Source: [Scytonema hofmanni] UTEX 2349
GTDB taxonomy: Bacteria > Cyanobacteriota > Cyanobacteriia > Cyanobacteriales > Nostocaceae
Assembly (NCBI RefSeq): GCF_000582685.1
Contig: NZ_KK073769.1
Span: 850,186 to 914,185 of the forward strand
Direction of reading: 5' to 3'
Length of the DNA stretch: 64,000 nt
The number at the start of each line of letters is the position of its first letter. Within the stretch, counting starts at the first letter, position 1. Shown one piece after another: positions 35,477-45,100 of the stretch. Made by a program: the position numbers and the translations under genes. Below the pieces are notes generated by a model. The model saw nothing but the letters and a program-made list of their open reading frames with translations, was not told where the DNA came from and searched no databases.

Positions 35477-36022
35477 TCAAATTGAGACGCTTTCTGTTTG
35501 TTGTGCATCTTCAGTTTTTTTCGCAACGATTGGAAGATGCACAATATGGACTGAACAAGGTGCATGGTGAAGAACATAGTTACTGACGCTGCCTAAAAAT
35601 AGTTCTTTTAAACCAGTGTTACCCCGACGCCCCATAATAATTAAGTCAGCACCCCAACTACGGCTGACATCACAAATGCAGCGACCAGGATTGCCAGAAT
35701 TTTGGCTAAATTCAGTAGTGACACCTGCTATGTCTGCTTGGGCATAATAAGATTTTAACATCTCTAGACTTTGGTGTTTAAAAGCGTTCCATTGCTCTTG
35801 GTAAACTTCCAAGGTTTGACTCTGCACTGCTGAATAGTAGTTCAAACCAGAGTATCCGGAGTATACAATAGGCACATATGGACTGCCTTCTTCTTCAGTA
35901 GAAAGAACGTGTAACAGCATTAAGCTAGCTTGTGTAACCTTCGCTAAAGCCAACGCTTGTTCAAAAATCTGCTTGCTCAATTCAGAGCGATCTAATGCAA
36001 CGAGAATTTTGTTAATAAACAT
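35477..36022 (-). CDS. Universal stress protein (UspA family)
   Basis: 181 aa, single Usp domain. The N-terminal strand KILVALDRSELSKQIFEQALALAK and the C-terminal ATP-binding signature GRRGNTGLKELFLGSVSNYVLHHAPCSVHIV (G-x2-G-x9-G-S) are intact, suggesting an ATP-binding subtype. The insert between (TEEEGSPYVPIVYSGYSGLNYYSAVQSQ) is commonly seen in cyanobacterial members. Cytosolic; the target process is not evident from its neighbours. Confidence 0.9.
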   Translation of the reverse strand: MFINKILVALDRSELSKQIFEQALALAKVTQASLMLLHVLSTEEEGSPYVPIVYSGYSGLNYYSAVQSQTLEVYQEQWNAFKHQSLEMLKSYYAQADIAGVTTEFSQNSGNPGRCICDVSRSWGADLIIMGRRGNTGLKELFLGSVSNYVLHHAPCSVHIVHLPIVAKKTEDAQQTESVSI

Positions 36023-36140
36023 ATAGACACCGTTTTTTTAGCAATAGTTATCATTTATTAGAGGGGGCAGGCGATCGCCCGGACAGCATGTCTTTCCTCT
36101 TATACTTATGTTATAGACAAACAATTTGAGGATCTTGTGA

Positions 36141-36192
36141 GGAAAGGGGGACAAGGCGACAAGGCGACAAGGGGACAAGGCGACAAGGGGGA
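36141..36192. repeat. GGGGACAAGGCGACAAGG tandem repeat tract
   Basis: Six or so units of (G)GGCGACAA / GGGGACAA in the uspA-serC gap; the intergenic form of the repeat seen inside menC, coaT and the FHA gene. Confidence 0.75.
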
Positions 36193-36314
36193 GATGAGAA
36201 ACTGTCAGACTCTTGAACTTTCTTGTGGTGCGATCGCGCGTTGATGAAAGCTCAAAACCTAGTACTATATACATCAGTACTTTCTCATGCCACACGGAAA
36301 GCAAAAATAGCTTT

Positions 36315-37490
36315 ATGTCAGAGCTCACTCCACCTACAATCAAGCCAAACGTTGCTCATTTCTCCTCTGGACCTTGTGCGAAACGACCGGGTTGGTCTGT
36401 TTCCCAACTTGAAAAAGCCTGTGTAGGTCGCTCTCATCGCTCTGAAGCTGGTAAAGCCAAATTAGCAGAAGTGATTGAGCGTTCTAAAAAAATCCTCGGT
36501 GTTCCCGCAGATTATCGCTTGGGTATCGTTCCGGCTTCGGATACAGGCGCTGTGGAAATGGCGTTATGGTCGCTCTTGGGAAAACTTCCCGTAGATATTT
36601 TAGCATGGGAAAGCTTCGGGCAGGAATGGGTTAAAGATGTTTTAGATGAGTTGAAATTGCCAGAAACTCGTCATTTGAAAGCAGATTATGGTAAATTACC
36701 AGACTTAAACGAAGTTGACTTTCAAAAAGATATTGTGTTTTTGTGGAATGGTACCACCTCTGGTGTCAGGGTAGAAAATGGTGATTGGATTAAAAGCGAT
36801 CGCTCCGGATTGACAATTTGTGATGCGACTTCTGCGGTTTTCGCAATGGAAGTACCTTGGGAAAAGCTCGATGTAGTGACTTACTCCTGGCAAAAAGTAT
36901 TGGGAGGAGAAGCTCAACATGGAGTAATTGTCCTTTCTCCCCGTGCAGTGGAACGTTTAGAAAGTTATAATCCTGAACGCGCAATACCTAAGTTATTTCG
37001 CCTGACACAAAAAGGTAAACTAATTGAAGGCATTTTCAAAGGTGACACCATCAACACACCATCGATGTTGTGTGTCGAAGATGCCCTGGATGGGTTGAAA
37101 TGGGCTGAGAGCATTGGTGGACTTCCTGGTTTAATTAGCCGCAGTGAAGCAAATTTGCAAGCGATCGCTAAATGGGTTGAACAAAGTTCTTGGGCAGGTT
37201 TCTTAGCAGAAAAGGTAGAAAATCGCTCTTGTACCTCAATTTGTCTGAAGATAGTGGATTCCTGGTTTACCGGCTTAACTCCAGAAGAACAAGCAAAATG
37301 CGCGAAGAAATTAGCGAAACTTTTAGAAAAGCAAGAAGTAGCTTTTGATATCGCTTCCTATCGCTCCGCACCTCCCGGATTGCGGATTTGGGGTGGTGCC
37401 ACAGTCGAAACCGCAGACATTGAAGCTTTGCTTCCCTGGTTGGATTGGGGATACGCTACCGTCAAAGCCGAACTTGAGAAAGCAGTGTAA
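36315..37490 (+). CDS. serC: Phosphoserine aminotransferase SerC
   Basis: 391 aa from ATG 36315 (MSELTPPTIKPNVAHFSSGPCAKRPGW). The longer frame from 36213 runs through non-conserved sequence. It is a class V PLP aminotransferase: VPASDTGAVEMALWSLLG, WNGTTSGVRV, ICDATSAVFAMEVPW, and the PLP Lys in YSWQKVLGGEAQHGVIVLSPRA. It makes 3-phosphoserine from 3-phosphohydroxypyruvate. This is the archaeal/cyanobacterial-length subtype. Confidence 0.85.
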   Translation: MSELTPPTIKPNVAHFSSGPCAKRPGWSVSQLEKACVGRSHRSEAGKAKLAEVIERSKKILGVPADYRLGIVPASDTGAVEMALWSLLGKLPVDILAWESFGQEWVKDVLDELKLPETRHLKADYGKLPDLNEVDFQKDIVFLWNGTTSGVRVENGDWIKSDRSGLTICDATSAVFAMEVPWEKLDVVTYSWQKVLGGEAQHGVIVLSPRAVERLESYNPERAIPKLFRLTQKGKLIEGIFKGDTINTPSMLCVEDALDGLKWAESIGGLPGLISRSEANLQAIAKWVEQSSWAGFLAEKVENRSCTSICLKIVDSWFTGLTPEEQAKCAKKLAKLLEKQEVAFDIASYRSAPPGLRIWGGATVETADIEALLPWLDWGYATVKAELEKAV

Positions 37491-37624
37491 TTTGGGCATG
37501 GAGTAATGGGCAATGGGCATAGGGCAAGAGAATTGAGTAAAAGGTTATTTAATACGCTCAATTTGTGATTAAAAATCTGACTCTTCTTTCCATGCCCAAT
37601 GCCCGATGCCCATTACTCCAATCC

Positions 37625-39631
37625 CTATTTCAACAACCTCAAACCACTCAGAGTAACCAATACTGTAGAACCTTCGTGTCCAATTACACCAAGGGGTAAG
37701 TTAACATTACCGAGAAAATTACCTACCAAAAGCAGAATAATAAAAGATAGAGCAACTGTTATATTCTGCTTAATTATGCCATGCGATCGCCTCCCCAAAG
37801 CGATCGCCACTGCAAGCTTCTCCAGTCGGTCTGCCATCAATACAATATCTGCGGTTTCCAATACTACATCACTTCCCGCAACTCCCATCGCAATACCTAC
37901 AGATGCCTGAGCTAATGCTGGTGCATCATTAATACCATCACCCACCATTGCCACTGTTTTATACTGCTTTTGCAAACGTCGGATTACATCCAATTTATCC
38001 TCTGGCAAAAGTTCTGCATATACTTGATTTATACCCACAGCTTGCGCCACACTATCAGCAGTGCGCTGATTATCGCCAGTTAACATAACGATTTGTTCAA
38101 CTCCCAAAGCCTTTAAGCGAGCGATGGTTGCAGCAGCTTCTGATCTCAATTCGTCGGCGATCGCTATTAATCCTATCACGTCAAATGCAGGACAAGGGGA
38201 CAAGGGGACAAGGTGATAAGGGGACAAGGAGAATAATTCTTTCCCCCCATCTCCTTGTCCCCCCATCCCCCCATCTCCCCATCCCCCCTGCGCTACCCAA
38301 ACGACTGTCTTACCTTGTTGCTCCAACACAGAAGCAGATTTTTGCAACTCTTCCGGTAAACTTATGACATGCTTCTGCACAAAAGCAGCATTCCCGACAA
38401 TTACCTTTTGGTCTTGGTTGATACCGACAATTCCCTGTCCGGGAATAGCTTGCACTTCAACGGCACTCACCCAATTTAAATCAGCAGCGGCTTTGACAAT
38501 CGCTTTACCGATCGCATGTTCGGAAACTGATTCTACGGTTGCGGCAACTTTCAATACATCAGCTTGCGAATAATTACCAGCAGGAATAACTTGAAATACT
38601 TCGACAATTCCTGTAGTTAGAGTACCAGTTTTATCGAAAGCGATCGCTCTCACTTTCCCCATCATTTCTAATTGACTACCATTTTTAAACAAAATCCCCT
38701 GTTTTGCACCATTTGCAATTCCCGACAACAGCGTTGGCATTATTGCTGCCATCAATGCACAAGGAGAAGCTACCACCAAAAAAGTCAGCGCTCGATAAAT
38801 CGTTGTTTCCCAATCCCAACCTAAAAGAAACGGTGGTAAAGTAGCTAGCAACACCCCAGCAATCACAATGAAGCGTGCATAACCTCGTTCAAATCTCTCA
38901 ATAAACTGTTGGGAAGGTGGTTCTTCTGTTTGCGCTTGCTCTACTAATTTAATCACACGTTGAATCAAACTACTTTCCGGTGGTTGATGCACCTTCAACT
39001 TCAGCGCACCATAACCATTAAGTGTACCTGCAAACACTTCCTCACCCACCGTCTTTTCTACAGGTAAAGATTCCCCGGTAATCGCAGCTTGATTGATGCT
39101 GCTGTAACCTGATAAAATCACTGCATCGGTAGGAATTAACTCTCCCGGTTTCACGACAATTTCATCCCCTACCTTTAACTGGGAAATCAAAACTTCTTCT
39201 TCCCTTCCCTGACGCAAAACCATTGCGATATCTGGTGTCAAACTCATCAAACTGCGGATACTCCGCTCAGTGTGTCGCATTGCGTAACCTTCGAGGGTGC
39301 CACTTATGGCAAAGATGAGAATCAAAATTGCCCCATCAACAATTAGGTGGTATTCCCGTTGCCATAAACCTAAACTAGCAGCGCCCACAGCCGCCACAAT
39401 CATGAGTAAATCTACATCGAGTTCTTTTTCTTTAAAAAGTGTAGTTAATCCCTCCCGCGCACTTTCGTAGCCACCAATCACATAAGCTGCGGGGAGTAGC
39501 AGCAATGCCAATCCTAAAAAATTGAGATGTAAGGCGATCGCACCAACAAGTAATAATAGACCACAAGCGATCGCGGCTACGGTATCTGAATGTTCTTTGG
39601 TGAATTGAGTTAAGCGTTCTGGGTAGAGCAT
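37625..39631 (-). CDS. coaT: Cobalt-type P1B-ATPase CoaT
   Basis: This 668-aa heavy-metal efflux ATPase has no N-terminal metal-binding domain. The membrane metal site is SPC (VVASPCALMAA), the form known for cobalt pumps such as Synechocystis CoaT, not CPC. The phosphorylation site is DKTGTLTTG, the hinge is GDGINDAPALAQA and the actuator loop is TGES. Assignment to cobalt rests on SPC plus the linked coaR. Oddity: the nucleotide-binding domain carries about 35 extra residues (GGWGDGGMGGQGDGGKELF..) encoded by a GGGGACAAGG repeat tract at 38188-38290. Confidence 0.87.
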   Translation of the reverse strand: MLYPERLTQFTKEHSDTVAAIACGLLLLVGAIALHLNFLGLALLLLPAAYVIGGYESAREGLTTLFKEKELDVDLLMIVAAVGAASLGLWQREYHLIVDGAILILIFAISGTLEGYAMRHTERSIRSLMSLTPDIAMVLRQGREEEVLISQLKVGDEIVVKPGELIPTDAVILSGYSSINQAAITGESLPVEKTVGEEVFAGTLNGYGALKLKVHQPPESSLIQRVIKLVEQAQTEEPPSQQFIERFERGYARFIVIAGVLLATLPPFLLGWDWETTIYRALTFLVVASPCALMAAIMPTLLSGIANGAKQGILFKNGSQLEMMGKVRAIAFDKTGTLTTGIVEVFQVIPAGNYSQADVLKVAATVESVSEHAIGKAIVKAAADLNWVSAVEVQAIPGQGIVGINQDQKVIVGNAAFVQKHVISLPEELQKSASVLEQQGKTVVWVAQGGWGDGGMGGQGDGGKELFSLSPYHLVPLSPCPAFDVIGLIAIADELRSEAAATIARLKALGVEQIVMLTGDNQRTADSVAQAVGINQVYAELLPEDKLDVIRRLQKQYKTVAMVGDGINDAPALAQASVGIAMGVAGSDVVLETADIVLMADRLEKLAVAIALGRRSHGIIKQNITVALSFIILLLVGNFLGNVNLPLGVIGHEGSTVLVTLSGLRLLK
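38188..38290. repeat. GGGGACAAGG repeat tract inside coaT
   Basis: Tandem GGGGACAA units followed by CCCCATCTCC units, in frame within the ATP-binding domain region of coaT. Confidence 0.75.
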
Positions 39632-39658
39632 GAAAGTTGAATCAACACATACTCTCTC

Positions 39659-39690
39659 ACCCTAAACCTTGACATTAGTGTTAATGTCAA
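39659..39690 (-). promoter_or_regulatory. coaT promoter with CoaR operator
   Basis: Read on the minus strand: -35 TTGACA (39690-39685), then 20 bases, then TAGGGT (39664-39659) as -10. An exact dyad TTGACATT-N6-AATGTCAA (39669-39690) covers the -35 and much of the spacer. An overlong 19-20-bp spacer with a central dyad is the hallmark of MerR-type activated promoters. It lies 28 bases before the coaT ATG. Confidence 0.75.
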
Positions 39691-39726
39691 TAGTGCTGAG
39701 GATTTGCGATATGGCTTGCATTGTGA

Positions 39727-40067
39727 ATGCAGAGCCTCGTTATGTTAATGCAGAGCCTCGTTATGTTAATGCAGAGCCTCGTTATGTTAATGCAGAGCCT
39801 CGTTATGTTAATGCAGAGCCTCTGTTATGTTAATGCAGAGCCTCGTTATGTTAATGCAGAGCCTCGTTATGTTAATGCAGAGCCTCGTTATGTTAATGCA
39901 GAGCCTCGTTATGTTAATGCAGAGCCTCGTTATGTTAATGCAGAGCCTCGTTATGTTAATGCAGAGCCTCGTTATGTTAATGCAGAGCCTCGTTATGTTA
40001 ATGCAGAGCCTCGTTATGTTAATGCAGAGCCTCGTTATGTTAATGCAGAGCCTCGTTATGTTAATGC
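39727..40067. repeat. 21-bp tandem repeat array, 16 units
   Basis: Unit GTTATGTTAATG..GCAGAGCCTC with the core GCAGAGCCT at 39729 and then every 21 bases to 40045. Only one step (39813 to 39835) is 22 bases, from an extra T. Copies are otherwise almost identical. It lies upstream of the coaT promoter. Since 21 is a multiple of 3, frames stay open through it, but no protein is inferred. Confidence 0.95.
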
Positions 40068-40084
40068 ACGGGCTTGCATCGCTT

Positions 40085-40101
40085 GTGTGTACACGGTAGA
40101 C
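40085..40101. repeat. Solo terminus related to the 155-bp element at 35104
   Basis: TTGTGTGTACACGGTAG, identical to the copy at 18367, at the edge of the 21-bp array. Confidence 0.5.
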
Positions 40102-40131
40102 ATCAAGGGAGAGTTCAGGGGGAGATATTCC

Positions 40132-40368
40132 CTAGTTGAATACCCTCCGGCACTTACCATTGTATAATTTGTAGCCTGGTTCACAATACGTTGGGGCAGA
40201 GATAACATTAGCCGGGGTAGGAGCTTGGGTAGAAGAAGTAGGAGTGGGGGTAGGAGCTTGGGTAGAAGTAGGCGTCTGGGTAGAAGTAGAAGTTGGGGCA
40301 GCAGAAGCTAAAGACACAGTGCCGAACCACAATAAAGTAGCTAAAACTAAACTTGTAAGTCTTTTCAT
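40132..40368 (-). CDS. Small secreted Thr/Pro-rich protein
   Basis: 78 aa. It has a clear signal peptide (MKRLTSLVLATLLWFGTVSLASA), then a PTSTSTQTPTSTQAPTPTP linker and a C-terminal knot-like stretch YCEPGYKLYNGKCRRVF with two Cys. Homology is not recognised. It sits between coaR (divergent) and coaT (same direction, beyond the repeat array), so a link to metal stress is conceivable but unsupported. The signal peptide and the stop right after the Cys-containing end argue that it is real. Confidence 0.65.
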   Translation of the reverse strand: MKRLTSLVLATLLWFGTVSLASAAPTSTSTQTPTSTQAPTPTPTSSTQAPTPANVISAPTYCEPGYKLYNGKCRRVFN

Positions 40369-40428
40369 CTTTTTTAAAGCGATCGTACAAACTGATCTAA
40401 TCGCCCAAATTATATCAATAGATGTGTT

Positions 40429-41538
40429 ATGATAAACCCTGGTTGCTTAACTATTAAAGAATTTACTGATGCAGTTGGTGGGGGAATTACTCCGCGCATG
40501 GTGCGACACTATCATCAATTGGGATTATTGCCGCAACCAGAGCGAAGCCAAAGTAATTATCGCCTTTACACCGAAAAAGATGTCAGTCGGTTGCAACGGA
40601 TTGTTGCCCTGAAGCAGCAGGGATTTCAGTTAAACCACATCCGGCAAATTTTGAAGGTGGAACCGGAAGCGGATACTAGCATTACTCTGATGTCGCAACT
40701 TCAGCAGCAATATCGAACAGTTATGCAGCAAATTTCTCAACTGCGGCAAACTGCATCAGCTTTAGAAGGATTGTTGGGACGAGATCGAGATTGTCAAATC
40801 ATGCAAGCGGAAGTTTTTTCTCAACTCAAGTTATTAGAAGTCGAAACTCAAGCAGGGGTTGGAGAATTAAACAATCTGTGGGATAAATTGGATGGAGAAG
40901 TTCATACTCATCCAGAAGTCTTTCAAGAATCTTTACAATGGTTGCTGCCTGATTTATCTGACCGTTCGGAAATTGAACAACATTTAATTTCGCAGATGGT
41001 TTTGGCTTGTGGGGACGTTAGTTTAGTTTCGTTTTTGAGGTTGGGGAATAAAGCGATCGCCTCCACTCGTGAAGCTCTAAAATCAGGTTGTCAGGTTGTT
41101 GTCGATACTTTATCAGTGGCAGCAGCTTTAGATAATACTCGATTAGCTCACTTGGGATGTAAAATTGCAACTTTAATTGACAATCCCCACGTCACAACCG
41201 CTAAAGAAGCCGAAATTGCTTTTTGGCAACATCAAGAATGGCGAGAAAATTTACTGCAACTAACTAAAGGTTGTGTGCTAGTTATTGGTTATGCTCCCTC
41301 AGTACTTTTAGAAGTTTGTGAAGCTATTCAAAATCAACAAATTCAGCCTGCGCTAGTGATTGCAATGCCGATTGGTTTTAGTCATGCACCCGCAGCAAAG
41401 CGACAATTAATGCAAACATCTGTGCCTTTTATCACAATTGAAGGCACTTTGGGTGGTGGATTGTTAGCAGCTACTGCGCTCAATGCTTTAGTTGAATCGC
41501 TGTTAGACAAACCTGATTGCCACTGTTATTTAAGTTAA
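40429..41538 (+). CDS. coaR: CoaR: MerR-type regulator fused to a precorrin isomerase-like domain
   Basis: 369 aa. The N-terminal MerR DNA-binding domain is TIKEFTDAVGGGITPRMVRHYHQLGLLPQPERSQSNYRLYTEKDVSRL, followed by a dimer helix. Residues about 180-360 resemble precorrin-8X methylmutase (CbiC/CobH): VDTLSVAAALDNTRLAHLGCKIA, VIGYAPSVLLEVCEAI, ALVIAMPIGFSHAPAAKRQL, TLGGGLLAATALNAL. The extreme C terminus is CHCYLS, the Cys-His-Cys cobalt-sensing motif reported for CoaR. It activates coaT in response to cobalt. Confidence 0.92.
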   Translation: MINPGCLTIKEFTDAVGGGITPRMVRHYHQLGLLPQPERSQSNYRLYTEKDVSRLQRIVALKQQGFQLNHIRQILKVEPEADTSITLMSQLQQQYRTVMQQISQLRQTASALEGLLGRDRDCQIMQAEVFSQLKLLEVETQAGVGELNNLWDKLDGEVHTHPEVFQESLQWLLPDLSDRSEIEQHLISQMVLACGDVSLVSFLRLGNKAIASTREALKSGCQVVVDTLSVAAALDNTRLAHLGCKIATLIDNPHVTTAKEAEIAFWQHQEWRENLLQLTKGCVLVIGYAPSVLLEVCEAIQNQQIQPALVIAMPIGFSHAPAAKRQLMQTSVPFITIEGTLGGGLLAATALNALVESLLDKPDCHCYLS

Positions 41539-42188
41539 AATTTTTGTTAATAAATTATTTTATGACTCGATTATTATGATTTGACGACATTATATATACA
41601 GCATATTTTAGGTAATTGAGGTACATGCATAAAACCCAAAACTCTGTAAAGACGTTCCGCCGGAACGTCTCTACGTGTATTCATTAAAAACGCAATCTGC
41701 TATAAGAATTCGGTTTGATTTTTGAACCAAATTAGATATTTGTCGGATGCGTTACAGAGTTCGTAACACATCAAAGCATAAAGGACGATGCCATACTCTC
41801 GTGTAACGCAACAGCAATAAAGTGATGTGATATTATATCGGGTAAATTACTTACAATTGTTTAGACGTTCCAGTGGGATGTCTCTACGAAGGTAGTAGTC
41901 TGTCAAGATAAAGAAGATTTCTTTCCTTCTGCCTTCTGCCTTCATGCAGTCGGTATGCTTTTATGAGTGTTAATTCAACGGAGGTGATGTGAAAGACCTC
42001 AAATAAACATACAATCAACATGGCTTCCACGCAATATAGAGTAAAGATAAAGTATAGTTGAATACTAATATATAGAAAAAGTTCTGAGATAGATGGCACA
42101 GATGTATAATTAGCGCGTCTGCTCTATAAAAAGATAACGATTAAGACTTGCTGGTAAAATAATATTCCTTTACCTTGATAAGGGGCAT
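41539..42188. other. 650-base gene-free region with decayed repeats
   Basis: Contains a dispersed hairpin (41646-41674, GTAAAGACGTTCCG and CGGAACGTCTCTAC) and an imperfect GATGCGTTACAGAGTTCGTAACACATC palindrome (41747-41773). A decayed hairpin copy lies near 41865-41886. The right 200 bases should hold the promoter of the next gene. Open frames here lack family features. Confidence 0.5.
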
Positions 42189-45100
42189 ATGTGGCAAAAA
42201 GAGAAAAAAGATAATTCGATAGTCAGTTTGGCATTACTGTTGGCATTAACTTCCCCAGCAGTAACTCTCTTCGTCTTACCAAACTGCGTACAAGCAGCAC
42301 AAGCTGCAACTGAAGATCCTTCATTTCCTCTGCCGAAAACGGTGGAGAATAATACTAAAATCAGGATTGATGGTTCAAGTGGGATGATGCCAATCAATCA
42401 AAGCCTGAAAGAAAGCTTTGAAAAACAATTTTCGGGCAGTTCAGTTGAATTAGCGGCAAACGGTGCAGATTCTGGTCTGAAAGCTTTGCAAGATGGTAAA
42501 ATCGATATAGCAACAATTGCTCGTGACTTAACACCACAAGAAAAAGCGCAAGGTTTAGAACAATTGCATGTGCGTCGCGAAAAAATAGCCATCGTAGTTG
42601 GTGCTGGTAATGCTTTTAAAGGCAATTTGACAAGTAGGCAATTTGCAAAGATTTTTCGAGGGGAAATTACCAATTGGTCTGAGGTAGGAGGACGTGATGG
42701 TAAAATTCGCTTTATTGACCGTCCGTCAACAAGCGACACTCGTGAGTCTTTACGCGATTATCCAGTCTTCAAATCGGATAAATTTGCTACAGGCTCTACA
42801 GCTACTCAATTAGCAGATGATAATACAGCAGAAGTTATCAAGCAACTGGGTAAAAACGGCATCAGTTATGTCCTGGTTAATCAAATATCAAAGTTGCAAG
42901 ATGTGCGATCGCTCAAATTGCATAATACCTCACCAGATGACGCGAGATATCCATTCTCCCAGCCTTTGGTATACGTTTACAAGAAAAATCCTAGTTTAGG
43001 TATTGCAGCTTATCTTGGTTTTGCAACCGCCAAACCAGGTATTGAAGCGATAGAAGAAGCCAGAACTAGCGAAGCTAATGCGATCGCTGCCAGTATACTA
43101 CAAACAATCCCCCCAAATCCAATTACCTCAGCAACTACTGCACCTTCTGTCGCTGCAACTTCACCGCTTGGGGAAGCTACCAACCCCACAACAACAACAA
43201 CAACTAATCAAAATAATTCCCCAATACCTGTAGCTGCTACCGATAACATTGGAAACGTTAATAATGAGACAATATCACCTTGGTGGTGGTTGTTAGCTTT
43301 GCCTGTCATCGGTGGTTTCTTATGGTGGTTGCTAGGAAAAAGACGGACAAAACCTCAACCAACAGATAACGTAACAGAATCCTTAGAAGAAACTATACCA
43401 ACACCAACAAGCGCAAGTGTTGCTACCCCTCCTGTTAGCGAGGCTTTATCTGATAACCAGTTACTTCGCGCTTACGCGCAAACACAATCTGGCACAGTAG
43501 AAAATACTACCCACATCTCTGACAATTTGCCACAAGGAGTAACTAACACCGCAGATCATTTAGCTGAAGACACAACATCTCCAGTATCCAACATTACCCC
43601 CGGTGGTAGCGCAGCCCTAGCAGGGGTTACAGCAGCAGGGATAGGAACAAGCGTTTGGTTTCCACCCTCAAAGACAGAAGCGGTAGATGATATTACAGAC
43701 ATTCCCCAACTAGAAACACCAAATGATATTACAGACATTCCCCAACTAGAAACATCAGCAACCGACCAAACGCCAGAAGCACAATCAAACACCTCTGGGG
43801 GTGGTACAATAGCACCAAGCGAGTCAACACTTTGGTCGCGATTAACTGGCAGTTCACCAAGAGAAGTTATTGCCGAAAGTACAGAAAGCGACGACCTTGA
43901 AGAAGATGTCTGGAATATTGAAACTCCACCAACGGAAGTCACAACCCCCAAACTGCAATATTCTACAACAGTAGATGCATCGGCAATTGAAGTTAGAGAT
44001 TCTCTCCCCCTTGCATTTGATGAAGTTGAAAATTCTCCCTTGGTTGCATCAAATCCAGAAGCATCGATAATTGAAATTACACCCGCAGAAACGCAAATTC
44101 CTACAAGTGCATCTAATGAAGTTGAAAATTCTCCCTTGGTTGCATCAAATCCACAAGCGCAAATTCCTACAGGTGGATCTGATGTAAATATCGAAACATC
44201 GACTTCCGAACAGCCAGATGTTTCTGATGAAGATGTAGAAACATCGACAAGAGAAATTACAGCTTCATTTCCCGAACTTGCATCACCTGAAGATGACTGG
44301 GATATGGAATTTGCCCAAGACGATACAGAAGCACAACCAGCAGCACAATTTAACTGGTTACAGAATATCACTTCTGCTGGTGGTGCAGTAGCAGCAGGAA
44401 CTGGGGCAGTACTTTGGTCGCGATCGCCAAATAGAAATTCACAAACAGAAGCTACCAACCAAACCACACAAATCAACGATGCTGAGGAAGATTTCTGGGA
44501 TATTGAAACACCACCAATTGAATCACCAGATGTGGCAGAACTTGCAAATGTAGAATCACCAACTGGTACGCAAATTACCGATTCTGTACCCGAATTGCCA
44601 AATGTCCCAGAACTTTTATCTGACGAAGACGATTGGGACATGGAATTTGCCCAAGACGAGACAGAAGTACAACCAGCACAATCTAACTGGTTAGATAGTA
44701 TAATATCTCCGCGTAGTGGAGTAGTAGCAGGTGGGGCAGTACTTTGGTCACGACTGTCTGGTAAAGGTTCGCAAACAGAAGCCGATGATACCACCACAGA
44801 AAGCAGCAATATTGACGAAGATTTCGGGGATATCGAAACACCTGTAACTCAACAGGCAGATGTTCCTTTATCTGTTTTGAATTCAGAGTTGCCGACTGTG
44901 GAAATTATACCTGCAACTCAACAGCCAGATGTTGCTTTATCTGCTTTGAATTCAGAGTTGCCGACTGTGGAAATTATACCTGCAACTCAACAGCCAGATG
45001 TTGCTTTATCTGTTTTGAATCCAGAGTTGCCGACTGTGGAAATTATACCTGCAATGCCGGAATTACTAGATGTTCCGGAAGCTGCTTTAGATGTGGTTGC

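Noticed and set aside
39727..40167. Open frames encoding repeated MQSLVML or NAEPRYV heptapeptides across the 21-bp array
   Set aside because: The frames exist only because the repeat period is a multiple of three; there is no ribosome site and the composition is not protein-like.
41884..42099. 71-codon open frame upstream of the DUF4912 gene
   Set aside because: Atypical composition, no ribosome site or known motif, and it lies over the likely promoter of the next gene.
43556..44809. 417-codon open frame antisense to the long PstS/DUF4912 gene
   Set aside because: Ser/Val-rich shadow of the acidic low-complexity region; no start signal or family features.
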